Assembly (NCBI GenBank): GCA_025363295.1
Contig: JANYEC010000103.1
Span: 20,217 to 84,216 of the forward strand
From: Akkermansiaceae bacterium
Lineage (GTDB): Bacteria > Verrucomicrobiota > Verrucomicrobiia > Verrucomicrobiales > Akkermansiaceae
Length of the DNA stretch: 64,000 nt
Direction of reading: 5' to 3'
A program made the position numbers and the translations under genes. The first letter of the stretch is position 1; each line of letters begins with the position of its first letter. Shown here in pieces: positions 44,775-53,963 of the stretch. The notes beneath the pieces were generated by a model. The model worked only from the letters and a program-made list of their open reading frames with translations. It had not been told where the DNA came from and ran no database searches.

Positions 44775-45137
44775 ATGAATCAAAAACGGATCGCGTGGAT
44801 GTTGGCTATTGCTACGACGACAGGCTGGCTTGGCGCCTGCAAGCCTTCGGAAACAAGCAGGTCAGGAACTGATAAGTCTAAACAAACCATTCACGCCGTG
44901 GGCTATCTGGAACCCCGCGAGAAATTGCGCCGACTGTCATTTCAAAGCCACGGAGTCATCACACAGATCCATGCAAAAATTGGAGATAATGTGAAGGCAG
45001 GCGAAGTGATCGCGCGCTTGGACGATTTGGTAGAGGAGAGTGCCCTTGCAAGTGCCCCAGCGAAACTTTCGAAGACGGAGGTGAGCCGGAAATTGGTGCT
45101 GGCAGGTGCCCACCCGGATGACATGGCGGGTTCGTAG
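44775..45137 (+). pseudogene. N-terminal fragment of a second DevB-like adaptor
   Basis: The first 115 codons of an adaptor lipoprotein are intact: lipobox LGAC (Cys 22), GYLEPREKLRRLSFQSHG, and the lipoyl-like half VITQIHAKIGDNVKAGEVIARLDD. The coding similarity ends at about 45120, where sequence matching the 3' end of the permease gene begins on the opposite strand. Without the returning half and barrel it cannot be a working adaptor. Confidence 0.75.
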
Positions 45138-45205
45138 AGACTCAGGCGGATAATGCCAAAAGTGTCAGGGCGGTGCAGGTTGGCGAGCATGTAAAGGTGG
45201 AACAT
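45119..45205 (-). pseudogene. 3' fragment of a DevC-like permease
   Basis: The minus strand encodes MLAN followed by GIIRLSLYEPAM, the last residues of the permease at 46042. Bases 45122-45157 match 46057-46092 at 35 of 36 positions in the same orientation. The two copies flank the toxin-antitoxin pair. The more distant part differs, so this copy may come from a second permease gene rather than from a simple duplication. Confidence 0.7.
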
Positions 45206-45281
45206 CAGGCGATCAAGTGCGTTGCCAGAGATGGTTGATCACTCCCATGATAAGTCGTTTGACATCCAAAACGCATCCAAT

Positions 45282-45545
45282 ATGGTTTTCGGTGTGAACG
45301 GAATAACGATTACCCTCAAAAATGTGCCGTCGGAGTTGCATCGCTCGCTCAAGGAATTGGCGAAGAAGCACAAGCGCTCCCTGAACCAAGAGGCTATCCA
45401 TTGCTTGGAAGGGGCTTTGTCTTTGCCAGATAAAGATCGACCGAGCTTGAGATTTTCGCCGAAGTCGGTTTCGGTGGGAAAAATCCTCCGCCCTCTGGGT
45501 GACCGCGCTGACCGACAAGAGGACTTGCTGGAGCGCGAGGCATGA
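45282..45545 (+). CDS. Ribbon-helix-helix antitoxin
   Basis: A protein of 87 residues with the beta strand ITITLKNVP followed by two helices, LHRSLKELAKKHKRSLNQEAIHCLEGAL, which is the Arc/FitA/VapB-type DNA-binding fold. The C-terminal part is the likely toxin-neutralising tail. The ATG at 45282 is chosen because the strand then lies at the N-terminus. It overlaps the toxin gene by 4 bases (ATGA) and would normally repress its own promoter. Confidence 0.82.
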   Translation: MVFGVNGITITLKNVPSELHRSLKELAKKHKRSLNQEAIHCLEGALSLPDKDRPSLRFSPKSVSVGKILRPLGDRADRQEDLLEREA

Positions 45546-45991
45546 TCGGTCTCGACACAAGTATTCTGGTAGCGCACGCGATCGAAGAACATCCAGAACA
45601 TGGGGCAAGCCAGCGCTGGTTGGATGAGCAGCTCGCAGGGAGCCGGACTTTTGCGATCACATCGGGGATCCTGGCGGAGTTCATTCACATCGTGACGGAT
45701 GGGCGGCGTTTTGAAATTCCGCTCTCGATGTCGGATGCGCTTGGGAGGGCTGCATTTTGGAGCGAGGCACGCGAAGTGACGCTGCTGGCGGCAGACGATG
45801 CGGTGAACGCACTCTGGTTGAAGTGGTTGGCGGAATTCCATCTGGGGAGAAAACGCCTGCTGGACACCCTGATTGCCGTGACTTGGCATGCGGCCGGGAT
45901 CAGGGAAATTTGCACCCTGAATCCTCGCGACTTCAAGGTCTTTGAAATTTTCCATATTCATGACGTTGGTGAGGAAGAATCCAGTTACTGA
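45542..45991 (+). CDS. vapC: PIN-domain toxin, VapC-like ribonuclease
   Basis: A 149-residue PIN protein, probably a Mg2+-dependent RNase. Acidic residues expected for the site are D5 (MIGLDTS), E46 (GILAEF), D108 (LLDTLIA) and D130 (LNPRDF). It is coupled to the upstream antitoxin by a 4-base overlap. The pair lies on the plus strand between pieces of a broken exporter operon on the minus strand, which suggests acquisition. Its RNA target is unknown. Confidence 0.88.
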   Translation: MIGLDTSILVAHAIEEHPEHGASQRWLDEQLAGSRTFAITSGILAEFIHIVTDGRRFEIPLSMSDALGRAAFWSEAREVTLLAADDAVNALWLKWLAEFHLGRKRLLDTLIAVTWHAAGIREICTLNPRDFKVFEIFHIHDVGEEESSY

Positions 45992-46041
45992 AATGGTTGC
46001 GATGTGTCTGCTGATTTCTGCTAGCTAACTGACTGACTCAT

Positions 46042-47235
46042 TCAGGCACGGAAGACCATGGCGGGTTCGTAGAGACTCAGGCGGATGATGCCCATCAGCG
46101 CGGCGAGCATGCAAATCAGTTGGATGACGCAGAACGCCACGACAGGGATCTGCCACGGCATGACAAAGGGCGGCTGGCCTTTTTCGAGCGCCCCCATCGC
46201 GAATGCGGACGTCGCTAACAGGCCTAGCCCGAAGCCGATCAGTCCTACTGTGAGTGCTTGGAAAATGAGCATCACACTCAGCCGGAAATTCGACATCCCC
46301 ATCGCCTTTAGCGCGCCGAGGTGTTTCAGGTTATCTAACACAAATGCGTAAAAGGTCTGACACGCAATCGCCACTCCGACGATGAAACCGATCACCACCG
46401 TCGTGCCAAAGGAAATCGGGATACCCGTGTTTTTCACATACCACCAGACAGTGGAGGTGTTAAAGTCCCCATAACGAGTGCCTTTCTCGGTTTGAGTGTC
46501 ATGGCTGTTAGGTCCAAAACCCCGGTTAACGAATGCACGCAGTCCCGTCTCTTTTTCGATTTCCACAGCGGCCTGCTCGTTGCTCATGCCCTCAATGGGT
46601 GCAGCGATGACTGCGGAAAGCATTTTCCGCGATGGCGGCGTGTATTGTAGCGCTCGCTCATAAGTCGTCCAAATGTAGGGGCCGCCGGTGAACGAGCGCA
46701 TCGCCTTACAAATTCCCACCACCCGTGCCTCCACATCGTTGATTTCGAAAAGCGAGCCGATGCCGATGGGCTTCTTCGGATCGAGTGAAAGTCGCTCCAC
46801 TGCCAGTTCGTCGATCACCACTGTGTTAGGCAATCGCAGGTCTTCGAGTTTTCCGGAAATCATCCGCCCCGGCGCACCCGCCAGCGATGCCGCGTCGATC
46901 CCTAGCAGTTGGACGGTTTTAAATGCGCCATTGGCAAGTCTGACTCGCTGAATGCCAGAGTAGAGCGGCATGGCCCAACGCACGGCGGCTACCGAGCGCA
47001 CTCGGGCCACATCGGTATCCCGCATCGGGTTTGTCTCATTTACTTGCTCCACCCGTTCCTCCACGACGTAGATCGGAGCCGCTACGTTTTTTAGCGTAGC
47101 GGTCGTCCACGTCATTAAGCCACAGAAAACTGATGCCTGCTGGACGATGAGAAACGTGGCGAAAAACAAACCGACCACCAGCATCAGATACTTGGCCGTA
47201 TCGCCGAAAAGCATTTTGAGAGCGAGACCAATCAT
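46042..47235 (-). CDS. ABC transporter permease, FtsX/DevC-like
   Basis: A 397-residue permease with an N-terminal helix (LMLVVGLFFATFLIVQQ), a large periplasmic domain (about 45-260) and three C-terminal helices typical of FtsX/MacB permeases. The conserved segment LKHLGALKAMGMSNFRL lies in the coupling loop. The C-terminus GIIRLSLYEPAMVFRA is as expected. It should pair with the ATPase at 43266, adaptor at 42214 and outer-membrane protein at 40810, but is now 2 kb away from the ATPase gene. It appears intact. Confidence 0.9.
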   Translation of the reverse strand: MIGLALKMLFGDTAKYLMLVVGLFFATFLIVQQASVFCGLMTWTTATLKNVAAPIYVVEERVEQVNETNPMRDTDVARVRSVAAVRWAMPLYSGIQRVRLANGAFKTVQLLGIDAASLAGAPGRMISGKLEDLRLPNTVVIDELAVERLSLDPKKPIGIGSLFEINDVEARVVGICKAMRSFTGGPYIWTTYERALQYTPPSRKMLSAVIAAPIEGMSNEQAAVEIEKETGLRAFVNRGFGPNSHDTQTEKGTRYGDFNTSTVWWYVKNTGIPISFGTTVVIGFIVGVAIACQTFYAFVLDNLKHLGALKAMGMSNFRLSVMLIFQALTVGLIGFGLGLLATSAFAMGALEKGQPPFVMPWQIPVVAFCVIQLICMLAALMGIIRLSLYEPAMVFRA

Positions 47236-47413
47236 GCGTAAAAAAATAAAAAATTCGGCGGGGAAGCCCGCTTGTGGTGGAGTTTAGCGGCAGTAGAGAA
47301 TGGTGCAACCAGCGACGTGCAATTTGGTGAAATTTCCATGTGGGCCTGCGTCACGCTTGGCTTGTAGGTGATTTTTCTGGAAGTCGCAGTGCTTGGGATT
47401 TTAGGGTGTTTCT

Positions 47414-47944
47414 ATGCGTTCGATGGATGAATGGCTGGGGTCCGAGGAAACGGGTGAGGCTTTTTCTCATTGCCTGCGTTGCCATCTGCCACTAGCGGAA
47501 ATTGATGCGCCGTGGTTGGTCAATAAGGAGTTTCATCGGGACGAGTGCGTGTTGGAATATGCGATTTGCCAGCCGTGCCGGGACGAGGTGGCGGATCAGC
47601 TTTCGGAAGAGTCGAAGGAATCGGTGAGAAAATTTCTGGAACAGGAGATCGACTGGGAGGAGCGGGTGAGGGAGTGCATGTTATTTCAGGACCTAACGGA
47701 TCGATTCGGCACATGTGTTTCCTGTCACACGGCGCGCGGGGAGCTGGAGGGATTTGGGATTTCCGCGTTGTTTGACTCGGATGGACAATTGGTCACTGGG
47801 CCGTTGCCACTGCTGATCTGCCGTAATTGCATTGCGCGGATGACCGCGTCTCTATCCGAATCTAGCCGCGAGGTTTGGCGGAACTTTCTGGCAGATCACT
47901 TCGCAGGGCCGTCGAACGATTCCGGCTTTCCTGGGCTGCTGTGA
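47414..47944 (+). CDS. Hypothetical protein with four CxxC pairs
   Basis: A 176-residue soluble protein. It has CLRC (about 20-23), CQPC (about 53-56), CVSC (about 101-104) and CRNC (about 136-139). The four pairs fall in two similar halves, each with two pairs about 33-35 residues apart and followed by acidic helices (QLSEESKESVRKFL and SLSESSREVWRNFL). It is probably a tandem zinc-binding protein that arose by internal duplication. I do not recognise the family. It ends 2 bases before the convergent gene. Confidence 0.7.
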   Translation: MRSMDEWLGSEETGEAFSHCLRCHLPLAEIDAPWLVNKEFHRDECVLEYAICQPCRDEVADQLSEESKESVRKFLEQEIDWEERVRECMLFQDLTDRFGTCVSCHTARGELEGFGISALFDSDGQLVTGPLPLLICRNCIARMTASLSESSREVWRNFLADHFAGPSNDSGFPGLL

Positions 47945-47946
47945 AG

Positions 47947-49419
47947 TTAGGCGTGACTCAAAGCTTCCTCGAAGGCGGTAATGATTTTTTCTATCGGTTC
48001 TAACCCGCAGGAGACACGCAGCAGATTTGCTGGGACGCCGCAGCCCTCAGCCCATTCCAGTTCGGTATAGTGGGCGAGCATGACGTAGGGACAGACGAGG
48101 GTGAAAATCGTGCCAAAGCTCGGGCCTTTGCTTAGGCGCAGGGCATCGTACACTTTGGGAGTTTTTTTCGGTGCTTTGATGACAAACGAAAGCAGTCCGC
48201 CAAAGCCGCCGCCCTTTCGCATGATGGACTTGTAGTTTTCCCGATTCACCAAAGACGGATGCCAAACTTCCGCGACGGAGGGGTGATTGGAAAGCCACTG
48301 GGCAAGGGCGATGCCATTCGCGTTCACGGTTTTCATCCGTTCGCGATAGCCTTTGAGATTGGAGAGCAGAATTTCAGCATCGCCGATATAGAGCGGGGCG
48401 CAGTCCTTGGCATCCTCGCTTAGGCCGGCGCGCAGGGCTTCAGCGACAGGCGAATCCGCACGCACGGAGGCCATGCCGGCCATCACATCGCCTTGGCCAG
48501 AAATCCATTTGGTCAAACTGCTCGTCACGACGTCTGCGTAGCGCAGAGCCTCCACGTTGAAGGGGCCAGCTGTAGAATCGTCCACTATCAGCGGAGTGCT
48601 GCTTTCGGCGCAGGCCTTTGCCACGCGGATGATATCCACGGTGCGCAAAAGGGGATTGCTCGGGACTTCGGTGAAAACTCCGGCGAATTCACCCTGGCGG
48701 ATTCGCATCAAAGCTTCATCGAACGACTCACCGACCGCCTCGTTCAGATAGACCACGCCATGCCCGAAGTGCTCCTGCACTTTCAAACAATCGACGTAGG
48801 GAAATTCTAACTGCAAAGTTTTTTTCCCTTCGCGCAATCCTGGCAGAGCTCGCAAGACCGAGGTGACGGCAGCCATGCCGCTGGCGAAAATGAAAGTATC
48901 CTCCGGAGCCGCGCCGGTGAATTTAGATAAGGAACGGGCGATGAGATGGGACTTTGAGCCTTTGCGCATATTGCCATCAAGGAAATCTTGAGCCTGTCTG
49001 CTGCTCACCACTTCGCCGGTGTAGCGCCAATAATAATCCGCATCCGGTTTTGCTTTGATCGGAACGACGAGGACCTGGAGCCCATGAAAACTGGTGATTC
49101 GCAAAGCGGTTTCTGCATTGCGCTCCACCCATCGATGGGCGCGTTGCACGGATTCGCGGGTGGGTAAAACGATCACGTCTTCATGTTCGCCCGCCACTTC
49201 TGCTTTTGCTGCTGCGAATAAACGTTCTACCACCGTATGTTTGAAAAACCGGGGATAGCCGGTTTGCATCCGTTTGGTGATTTTTTCACGTCCCTCTTCG
49301 TAGCCGATGATCGAGTCCCATGTGGGCAGACAAACAGAGCACGCATGAAGGGAATCTGGAAGTGGTTGCCCCAGATCCTCGTCTTGCCAGGCCGGGTTGG
49401 CTGCTAGGTCACGTGTCAC
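47947..49419 (-). CDS. Cystathionine gamma-synthase-like PLP enzyme, fungal-type
   Basis: A PLP-dependent enzyme of the Cys/Met metabolism family, 490 residues from the GTG at 49417-49419, which has GGAGG just upstream. The PLP lysine is in SSLTKWISGQGD. FASGMAAVTSVLR is the phosphate-binding segment and VDDSTAGPFN binds the cofactor ring. The N-terminal extension of about 110 residues begins DSLHACSVCLPTWDSIIGYEEG, which resembles fungal cystathionine gamma-synthases. The exact reaction in the methionine pathway is inferred. An upstream TTG at 49464 is possible but lacks a Shine-Dalgarno sequence. Confidence 0.85.
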   Translation of the reverse strand: MTRDLAANPAWQDEDLGQPLPDSLHACSVCLPTWDSIIGYEEGREKITKRMQTGYPRFFKHTVVERLFAAAKAEVAGEHEDVIVLPTRESVQRAHRWVERNAETALRITSFHGLQVLVVPIKAKPDADYYWRYTGEVVSSRQAQDFLDGNMRKGSKSHLIARSLSKFTGAAPEDTFIFASGMAAVTSVLRALPGLREGKKTLQLEFPYVDCLKVQEHFGHGVVYLNEAVGESFDEALMRIRQGEFAGVFTEVPSNPLLRTVDIIRVAKACAESSTPLIVDDSTAGPFNVEALRYADVVTSSLTKWISGQGDVMAGMASVRADSPVAEALRAGLSEDAKDCAPLYIGDAEILLSNLKGYRERMKTVNANGIALAQWLSNHPSVAEVWHPSLVNRENYKSIMRKGGGFGGLLSFVIKAPKKTPKVYDALRLSKGPSFGTIFTLVCPYVMLAHYTELEWAEGCGVPANLLRVSCGLEPIEKIITAFEEALSHA

Positions 49420-49635
49420 CCCCCCTCCATGCCCCGCCACTGGAGGAAGGGCAAGTCGGAACAACTAAGAAGGGTGAACAAAATCGAGGGGCGCTGTGAA
49501 ACCCATGTTCCAAGGACATTTCAGAGCCTTATCGAAATAATTTCGGGCAGCAAATGGGCGAGGACCAAACATTTCAGTCTGGGATTTTTTCTCGGAGATG
49601 ACAAAAAACGCGGGGAAAATGCCCGTGCTTGGGGA

Positions 49636-50685
49636 TCACGCCCGGATGTCGATCATCGCCTTCTTGCGCCGAGACTCGATCCAGCGCTCGTATTGGGCGG
49701 AGGTCTTTTTCTTATGCACTCGCTCTTCGAGCATCTGGCGCATCTTATCATCCAGTGGCGGTGGCGGGCCGTGGAGGATTTTCGTCGGCTTGACGATGGT
49801 GAATCCTTGCGGGTCCATCAGCGGGCCAACGATTTTTCCAACAGGCGCATCAAAAATAATCGCGGCAAACTCGGGGGATAGATCTGTGCGAGGGACGTTC
49901 TCCTGGACACCGCCTTTGTCGGCGAATGCATCTTTGGAATTTGCTTTGGCGAGTTCGGCGAAGTCTTTGCCGTCGGCGAGCTGCTTTGCTAGATTTTCGG
50001 CGATGCCAAGCTGGGATTCTGGAGTGGCAGACGGGTTGGACGGATCCGTCGCTGGGATGAAGATTTTCTCGAAGGAAATCACATCTTTGGTGACGTCACG
50101 GATCGTTAACTTGACTTCGTTATACTCGTTTTGAATTTCGTTAGGCAATGGCGGTGGCGCGTCTGAAAACTGTTTAGAACGCATCGCCTGGACGACCATT
50201 TTGTCATGGGTCATTTCGCGGTAACCTTCCATGGTCAGGCGGTTGCGCTTCAGTTCATCGCGGAATTTGCCCTCATCGCCGTTGTAAAGGTCGCGCACTT
50301 GGCGTTTGATTTCCTCGTCGATGATGCTCGGTTTGATAGATGCGCCCAATTGTTTGAACTCGTCCATGATGATTTCACGGTCGATGAGTTCTTGAATAAT
50401 CGCGGTCTTCGCCTGTTTGAACTGCGCTTCAAACTGCGGGCCACGTCTCGGGAATTGCGCGGCAAGTTGGGCGTAGCGTGGCGAGAGCATGAAGGAAACC
50501 TCGTTCTTCGTGATTACCTTGCCATTCACTTTGGCGGCGATGCCATTGACCTCGATCAGACCGGACGGGCGGGTGGGTTGAGGCGGGGACTGGGGCGCGG
50601 CTTGCTGAGCAGAAACTTGGGGAGAGGCGGTAAAAGTGCCGACCAGCATTGTGGCGATAGCGAAACGCGAGATCATGGGAGTCAT
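49636..50685 (-). CDS. SurA-like periplasmic chaperone / peptidyl-prolyl isomerase
   Basis: A protein of 349 residues from the ATG at 50683-50685, with a signal peptide ending near SPQVSAQ. The N-terminal chaperone helices include GIAAKVNGKVITKNEV and IIQELIDREIIMDEF. A parvulin-type domain follows (about 210-315), with FAELAKANSKDAFADKGG and FDAPVGKIVGPL. It probably helps fold outer-membrane proteins such as the efflux channel and the secretin. It starts 8 bases after the mfd stop, so the two form one operon. Confidence 0.88.
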   Translation of the reverse strand: MTPMISRFAIATMLVGTFTASPQVSAQQAAPQSPPQPTRPSGLIEVNGIAAKVNGKVITKNEVSFMLSPRYAQLAAQFPRRGPQFEAQFKQAKTAIIQELIDREIIMDEFKQLGASIKPSIIDEEIKRQVRDLYNGDEGKFRDELKRNRLTMEGYREMTHDKMVVQAMRSKQFSDAPPPLPNEIQNEYNEVKLTIRDVTKDVISFEKIFIPATDPSNPSATPESQLGIAENLAKQLADGKDFAELAKANSKDAFADKGGVQENVPRTDLSPEFAAIIFDAPVGKIVGPLMDPQGFTIVKPTKILHGPPPPLDDKMRQMLEERVHKKKTSAQYERWIESRRKKAMIDIRA

Positions 50686-50692
50686 GTGAGGA

Positions 50693-53600
50693 TCAGAAGT
50701 TTTGCAATAGGGTGATTGCTTCGGCCAGCTTTCCTTGGAGACTCGCAGATTGCAAGCGGGGAAACCTGCGACCTTCGAGAAGGATGTAATCCCCATTTCG
50801 GTGAAGCATCAACCGTTGGCCCTGGATTTCAACGGAGGCGATGCCCTCGCCGGCTGCCAGCGACTTGATCCGGTTGATTTCGAGTAGCCTCACCGCCGCC
50901 TCTGGAAGCCTGCCAAAGCGGTCACGCCAGGATTTTTCCAATGTGTCGATCGCTCGCAAGGTGCCTGCTTCGGAAAGCTCGCGATAAGCGGTGATGCGGA
51001 GTTTTGTCTCGGCCAGCCATGTGGACGGAAGAAACGCGGGAAGCACCATTTTCGGATCTTCGCGAGCGTAGGCCGCCTCGCTGAAGGCGATGAAATCCGC
51101 TTTAAAGGTGGTCTCCCCACGCGGCGCATCCTTTCTGCCCTTGAGACGATCCACCGACTGGCGGAGGAGTTGGCAATAGAGGTCAAATCCGATTTGGGAA
51201 ATGTGACCAGACTGTTTGGTGCCGAGCAAATTTCCTGCTCCTCGGATTTCGAGGTCTTTCATCGCGATTTTAAAACCCGAGCCCAGCGCGGTGTATTCCT
51301 TGATCGCATTGATGCGTTTGCGGGCGTCGCCCACGGTCATCATGTCGCGGGGAAGCAATAGGATAGCGTAGGCTTTTTCACCCGCCCGCCCCACGCGGCC
51401 TCGGAGTTGATAGAGATCTGCTAGGCCAAAGCGGTCGGCGCGGTCGATGAGGATGGTGTTCGCATTCGGGATGTCGATTCCCGTCTCGATAATGGTGGTG
51501 GCTAACAAGACATCAGCCTCTCCCTTGACGAATGTGTGCATGACCACTTCGAGGTCGTCCTTATCCATCTGCCCGTGGCCGATGAGAACCCTAGCCTCGG
51601 GCACCAGCTCGCGGATTTTGGAGGCCATCATATCGATGGTCTTCACCCGGTTATGAAGGAAAAATACCTGTCCACCCCGCTTCATTTCGCGGCGGATCGC
51701 ATCGCGGATCACTCGTTCATCGTAGGCGCACACGGTGGTGGAAACCGGCACTCGGTTAGGCGGTGGCGTGTCGATGGTGGACATGTCGCGTGCGCCCATC
51801 AACGCCATGTAAAGCGTCCGTGGAATCGGCGTGGCGGAGAGTGTGAGCACATCCACTTGTAGAAAGAGTTGTTTGAATTTTTCCTTATGCGCTACTCCGA
51901 AACGCTGCTCCTCATCCACCACGACCAGCCCGAGATCTTTGAATTTCACATCGCCGGAAACAAGCCGGTGCGTGCCGATCACCAAATCTACCGAGCCATC
52001 TTCCAGGCCCGCGATGGTGCTGCGGATTTCACTCGTGGTGCGAAAACGATTCAGCAAGTCGATGCGAATCGGATAGTCTGACATCCGCTCGCGGAAGGTG
52101 CGCCAATGTTGTTCTGCTAGAACGGTGGTAGGTACTAAAATCGCAACTTGTTTTCCGCTAGTGATCGCTTTGAATGCCGCACGAATGGCCACCTCGGTTT
52201 TTCCAAATCCAACATCCCCGCAAATTAGGCGATCCATCGGGCGCGGGGATTCGAGATCTAACTTCGTTTCATCGATCGCCCGGCGTTGATCCGTGGTTTC
52301 CGTGTAATGAAAGGAGCGCTCAAATTCCCACATCCAACGCGAATCTGGTGGATGAGCGAAACCTGCCTCCGACTGCCGTTCTGCTTGCACGCGCAAGAGC
52401 TGCGCGGCGTAATCGAGGATGGATTTTTCCGCCGATTTGCGAGCGGTTTTCCATGCCGCGCTGCCGAGCTTATTGAGCTCCGGGGTTTTTCCGCCAAGGC
52501 CGACGTATTTTCCGACAAGATGCGCTTGTTCCAAAGGGACTCCCAACAAGGCACCATCGCGGTATTCCAAAACCAGTTCGTCACCTTCATCCCCCTGTTG
52601 GATGCCTTTGAATCGGCCAATTCCGTATTCATAATGCACCACCAAATCGCCCACTTCCATTTCATCAATGGACGCACGAGCCCTAGCAGCGCGGGCCTTT
52701 TCCATCAGAGACCGCCGCGGGCCGCCCGGAGTCCGATAACGACCGAACAGCTCGGATGACGAAAGAACTGCCAATTTTGAAACGGGAACCGTGAACCCTG
52801 CTAACAATTCTCCTCGCACCGCAAGCAGGCCCAGATCGCGCTCCAGATCCTTGCCCGCAAGTTCGGCAAAGCGTTCCTCCTCGCCCTTGTTGCCAAACAC
52901 CATCGCGATGTCCCAGCCATCACGTTTCCAATCGTTGAGCTGGCGGAAAAAATTCTCACGCCGCGATTCCTCCAGCACGAAATCCCCCGCCTCGAACGTT
53001 CCTAGCGGACTGCCGAAACATGCGAGGGTAAAATCTTCCTCGCTGTTATACTCGGCCGCATTTTCAAGGATTCTAACGTCTGGACTCGGAATCTCCGAAC
53101 CGAATGAAATGATAAGGTCGTTTTTACGCCGATAGTCGGCAACGGTGCCTTCGGTCGATGGCTCGGCTAACAAGATATCAGCCTCACTCAATTTGTGAGT
53201 CGATGCCTGCGAATCGAGATCAAACTCGCGGATTGATTCGAGCTCCGTATCAAAAAACTCCAGCCGGAGGGGTTTGGCCGCTTGCCATGCGAAAAGATCC
53301 AGAATGCCACCACGCACGGCGAAGTGCCCGCGTGAGGCAACGGTGGGAACACGCTCGTAACCGTGATCGGATAGAGATTTGGCGAGCTCACCGGGATCAA
53401 GAGACGCCCCAGGTTTTAGCGGAGTGCGGCTCGCGCGCAGGGCAACGGGGGAGGGGGCTTTGCCGGAAAATGCATCGCTGCCGCAGAGGATGACGCAGCT
53501 TTCCGAGCGGGCGAGAATTTCTAACACTGAAAACCACTCGGCTGCGGACTCGGGATCGGCGATCGTGCCATCACCCGTTTCCACTGGCCCATCTGGCAGA

Positions 53601-53869
53601 ACCAAACCCGTCACCCCCCATAACTCCAACTCGGATGCCAAGCGCTCGCGGTGGCGTGGCAGGTCAGAAATCAACCATAAGCGATTCTTTTTCAGATCCT
53701 TCGCCGCTTGCACGACTATGGCTGCTAGAAACGCATGCGAGGCTTCAGCGGAGTGATCGAGCACGACTTCTCGCTCACCTTTGGCGAGTGGAGCCAGGCG
53801 TGCAGCGAAGTCAGGTTGAGTCACGGCCCGGCGCAGCCAATCGTGAGTGAGGTCGTCCATGCGGGACAC
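50693..53869 (-). CDS. mfd: Transcription-repair coupling factor
   Basis: An ATP-driven translocase that removes stalled RNA polymerase and recruits UvrA, 1058 residues. The N-terminal UvrB-like domains lead to the RNA-polymerase-interacting region, MEVGDLVVHYEYGIGRFKGI. The RecG-like motor follows with GDVGFGKTEVA (Walker A, about residue 548), DEEQRFG (about 655), LSATPIPRTLYMA and QLRGRVGR. The C-terminal TRCF domain is present but the protein is shorter than the 1148-residue E. coli form, mainly in the N-terminal modules. Alternative ATG at 53860. Confidence 0.97.
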   Translation of the reverse strand: MSRMDDLTHDWLRRAVTQPDFAARLAPLAKGEREVVLDHSAEASHAFLAAIVVQAAKDLKKNRLWLISDLPRHRERLASELELWGVTGLVLPDGPVETGDGTIADPESAAEWFSVLEILARSESCVILCGSDAFSGKAPSPVALRASRTPLKPGASLDPGELAKSLSDHGYERVPTVASRGHFAVRGGILDLFAWQAAKPLRLEFFDTELESIREFDLDSQASTHKLSEADILLAEPSTEGTVADYRRKNDLIISFGSEIPSPDVRILENAAEYNSEEDFTLACFGSPLGTFEAGDFVLEESRRENFFRQLNDWKRDGWDIAMVFGNKGEEERFAELAGKDLERDLGLLAVRGELLAGFTVPVSKLAVLSSSELFGRYRTPGGPRRSLMEKARAARARASIDEMEVGDLVVHYEYGIGRFKGIQQGDEGDELVLEYRDGALLGVPLEQAHLVGKYVGLGGKTPELNKLGSAAWKTARKSAEKSILDYAAQLLRVQAERQSEAGFAHPPDSRWMWEFERSFHYTETTDQRRAIDETKLDLESPRPMDRLICGDVGFGKTEVAIRAAFKAITSGKQVAILVPTTVLAEQHWRTFRERMSDYPIRIDLLNRFRTTSEIRSTIAGLEDGSVDLVIGTHRLVSGDVKFKDLGLVVVDEEQRFGVAHKEKFKQLFLQVDVLTLSATPIPRTLYMALMGARDMSTIDTPPPNRVPVSTTVCAYDERVIRDAIRREMKRGGQVFFLHNRVKTIDMMASKIRELVPEARVLIGHGQMDKDDLEVVMHTFVKGEADVLLATTIIETGIDIPNANTILIDRADRFGLADLYQLRGRVGRAGEKAYAILLLPRDMMTVGDARKRINAIKEYTALGSGFKIAMKDLEIRGAGNLLGTKQSGHISQIGFDLYCQLLRQSVDRLKGRKDAPRGETTFKADFIAFSEAAYAREDPKMVLPAFLPSTWLAETKLRITAYRELSEAGTLRAIDTLEKSWRDRFGRLPEAAVRLLEINRIKSLAAGEGIASVEIQGQRLMLHRNGDYILLEGRRFPRLQSASLQGKLAEAITLLQNF

Positions 53870-53963
53870 GCCGGAGCTTTAAACGGCTTCTCCCCCTTCG
53901 CAAGTCGCCAATGTGGTGATTTACACCTCGACCTTTATGTCAGCGATGTTATACCTCCCGAAG

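Noticed and set aside
49465..49635. Possible SAM riboswitch near the methionine-type gene
   Set aside because: The region is downstream of surA and upstream of the gene by strand, but I could not find the conserved helices or core bases.
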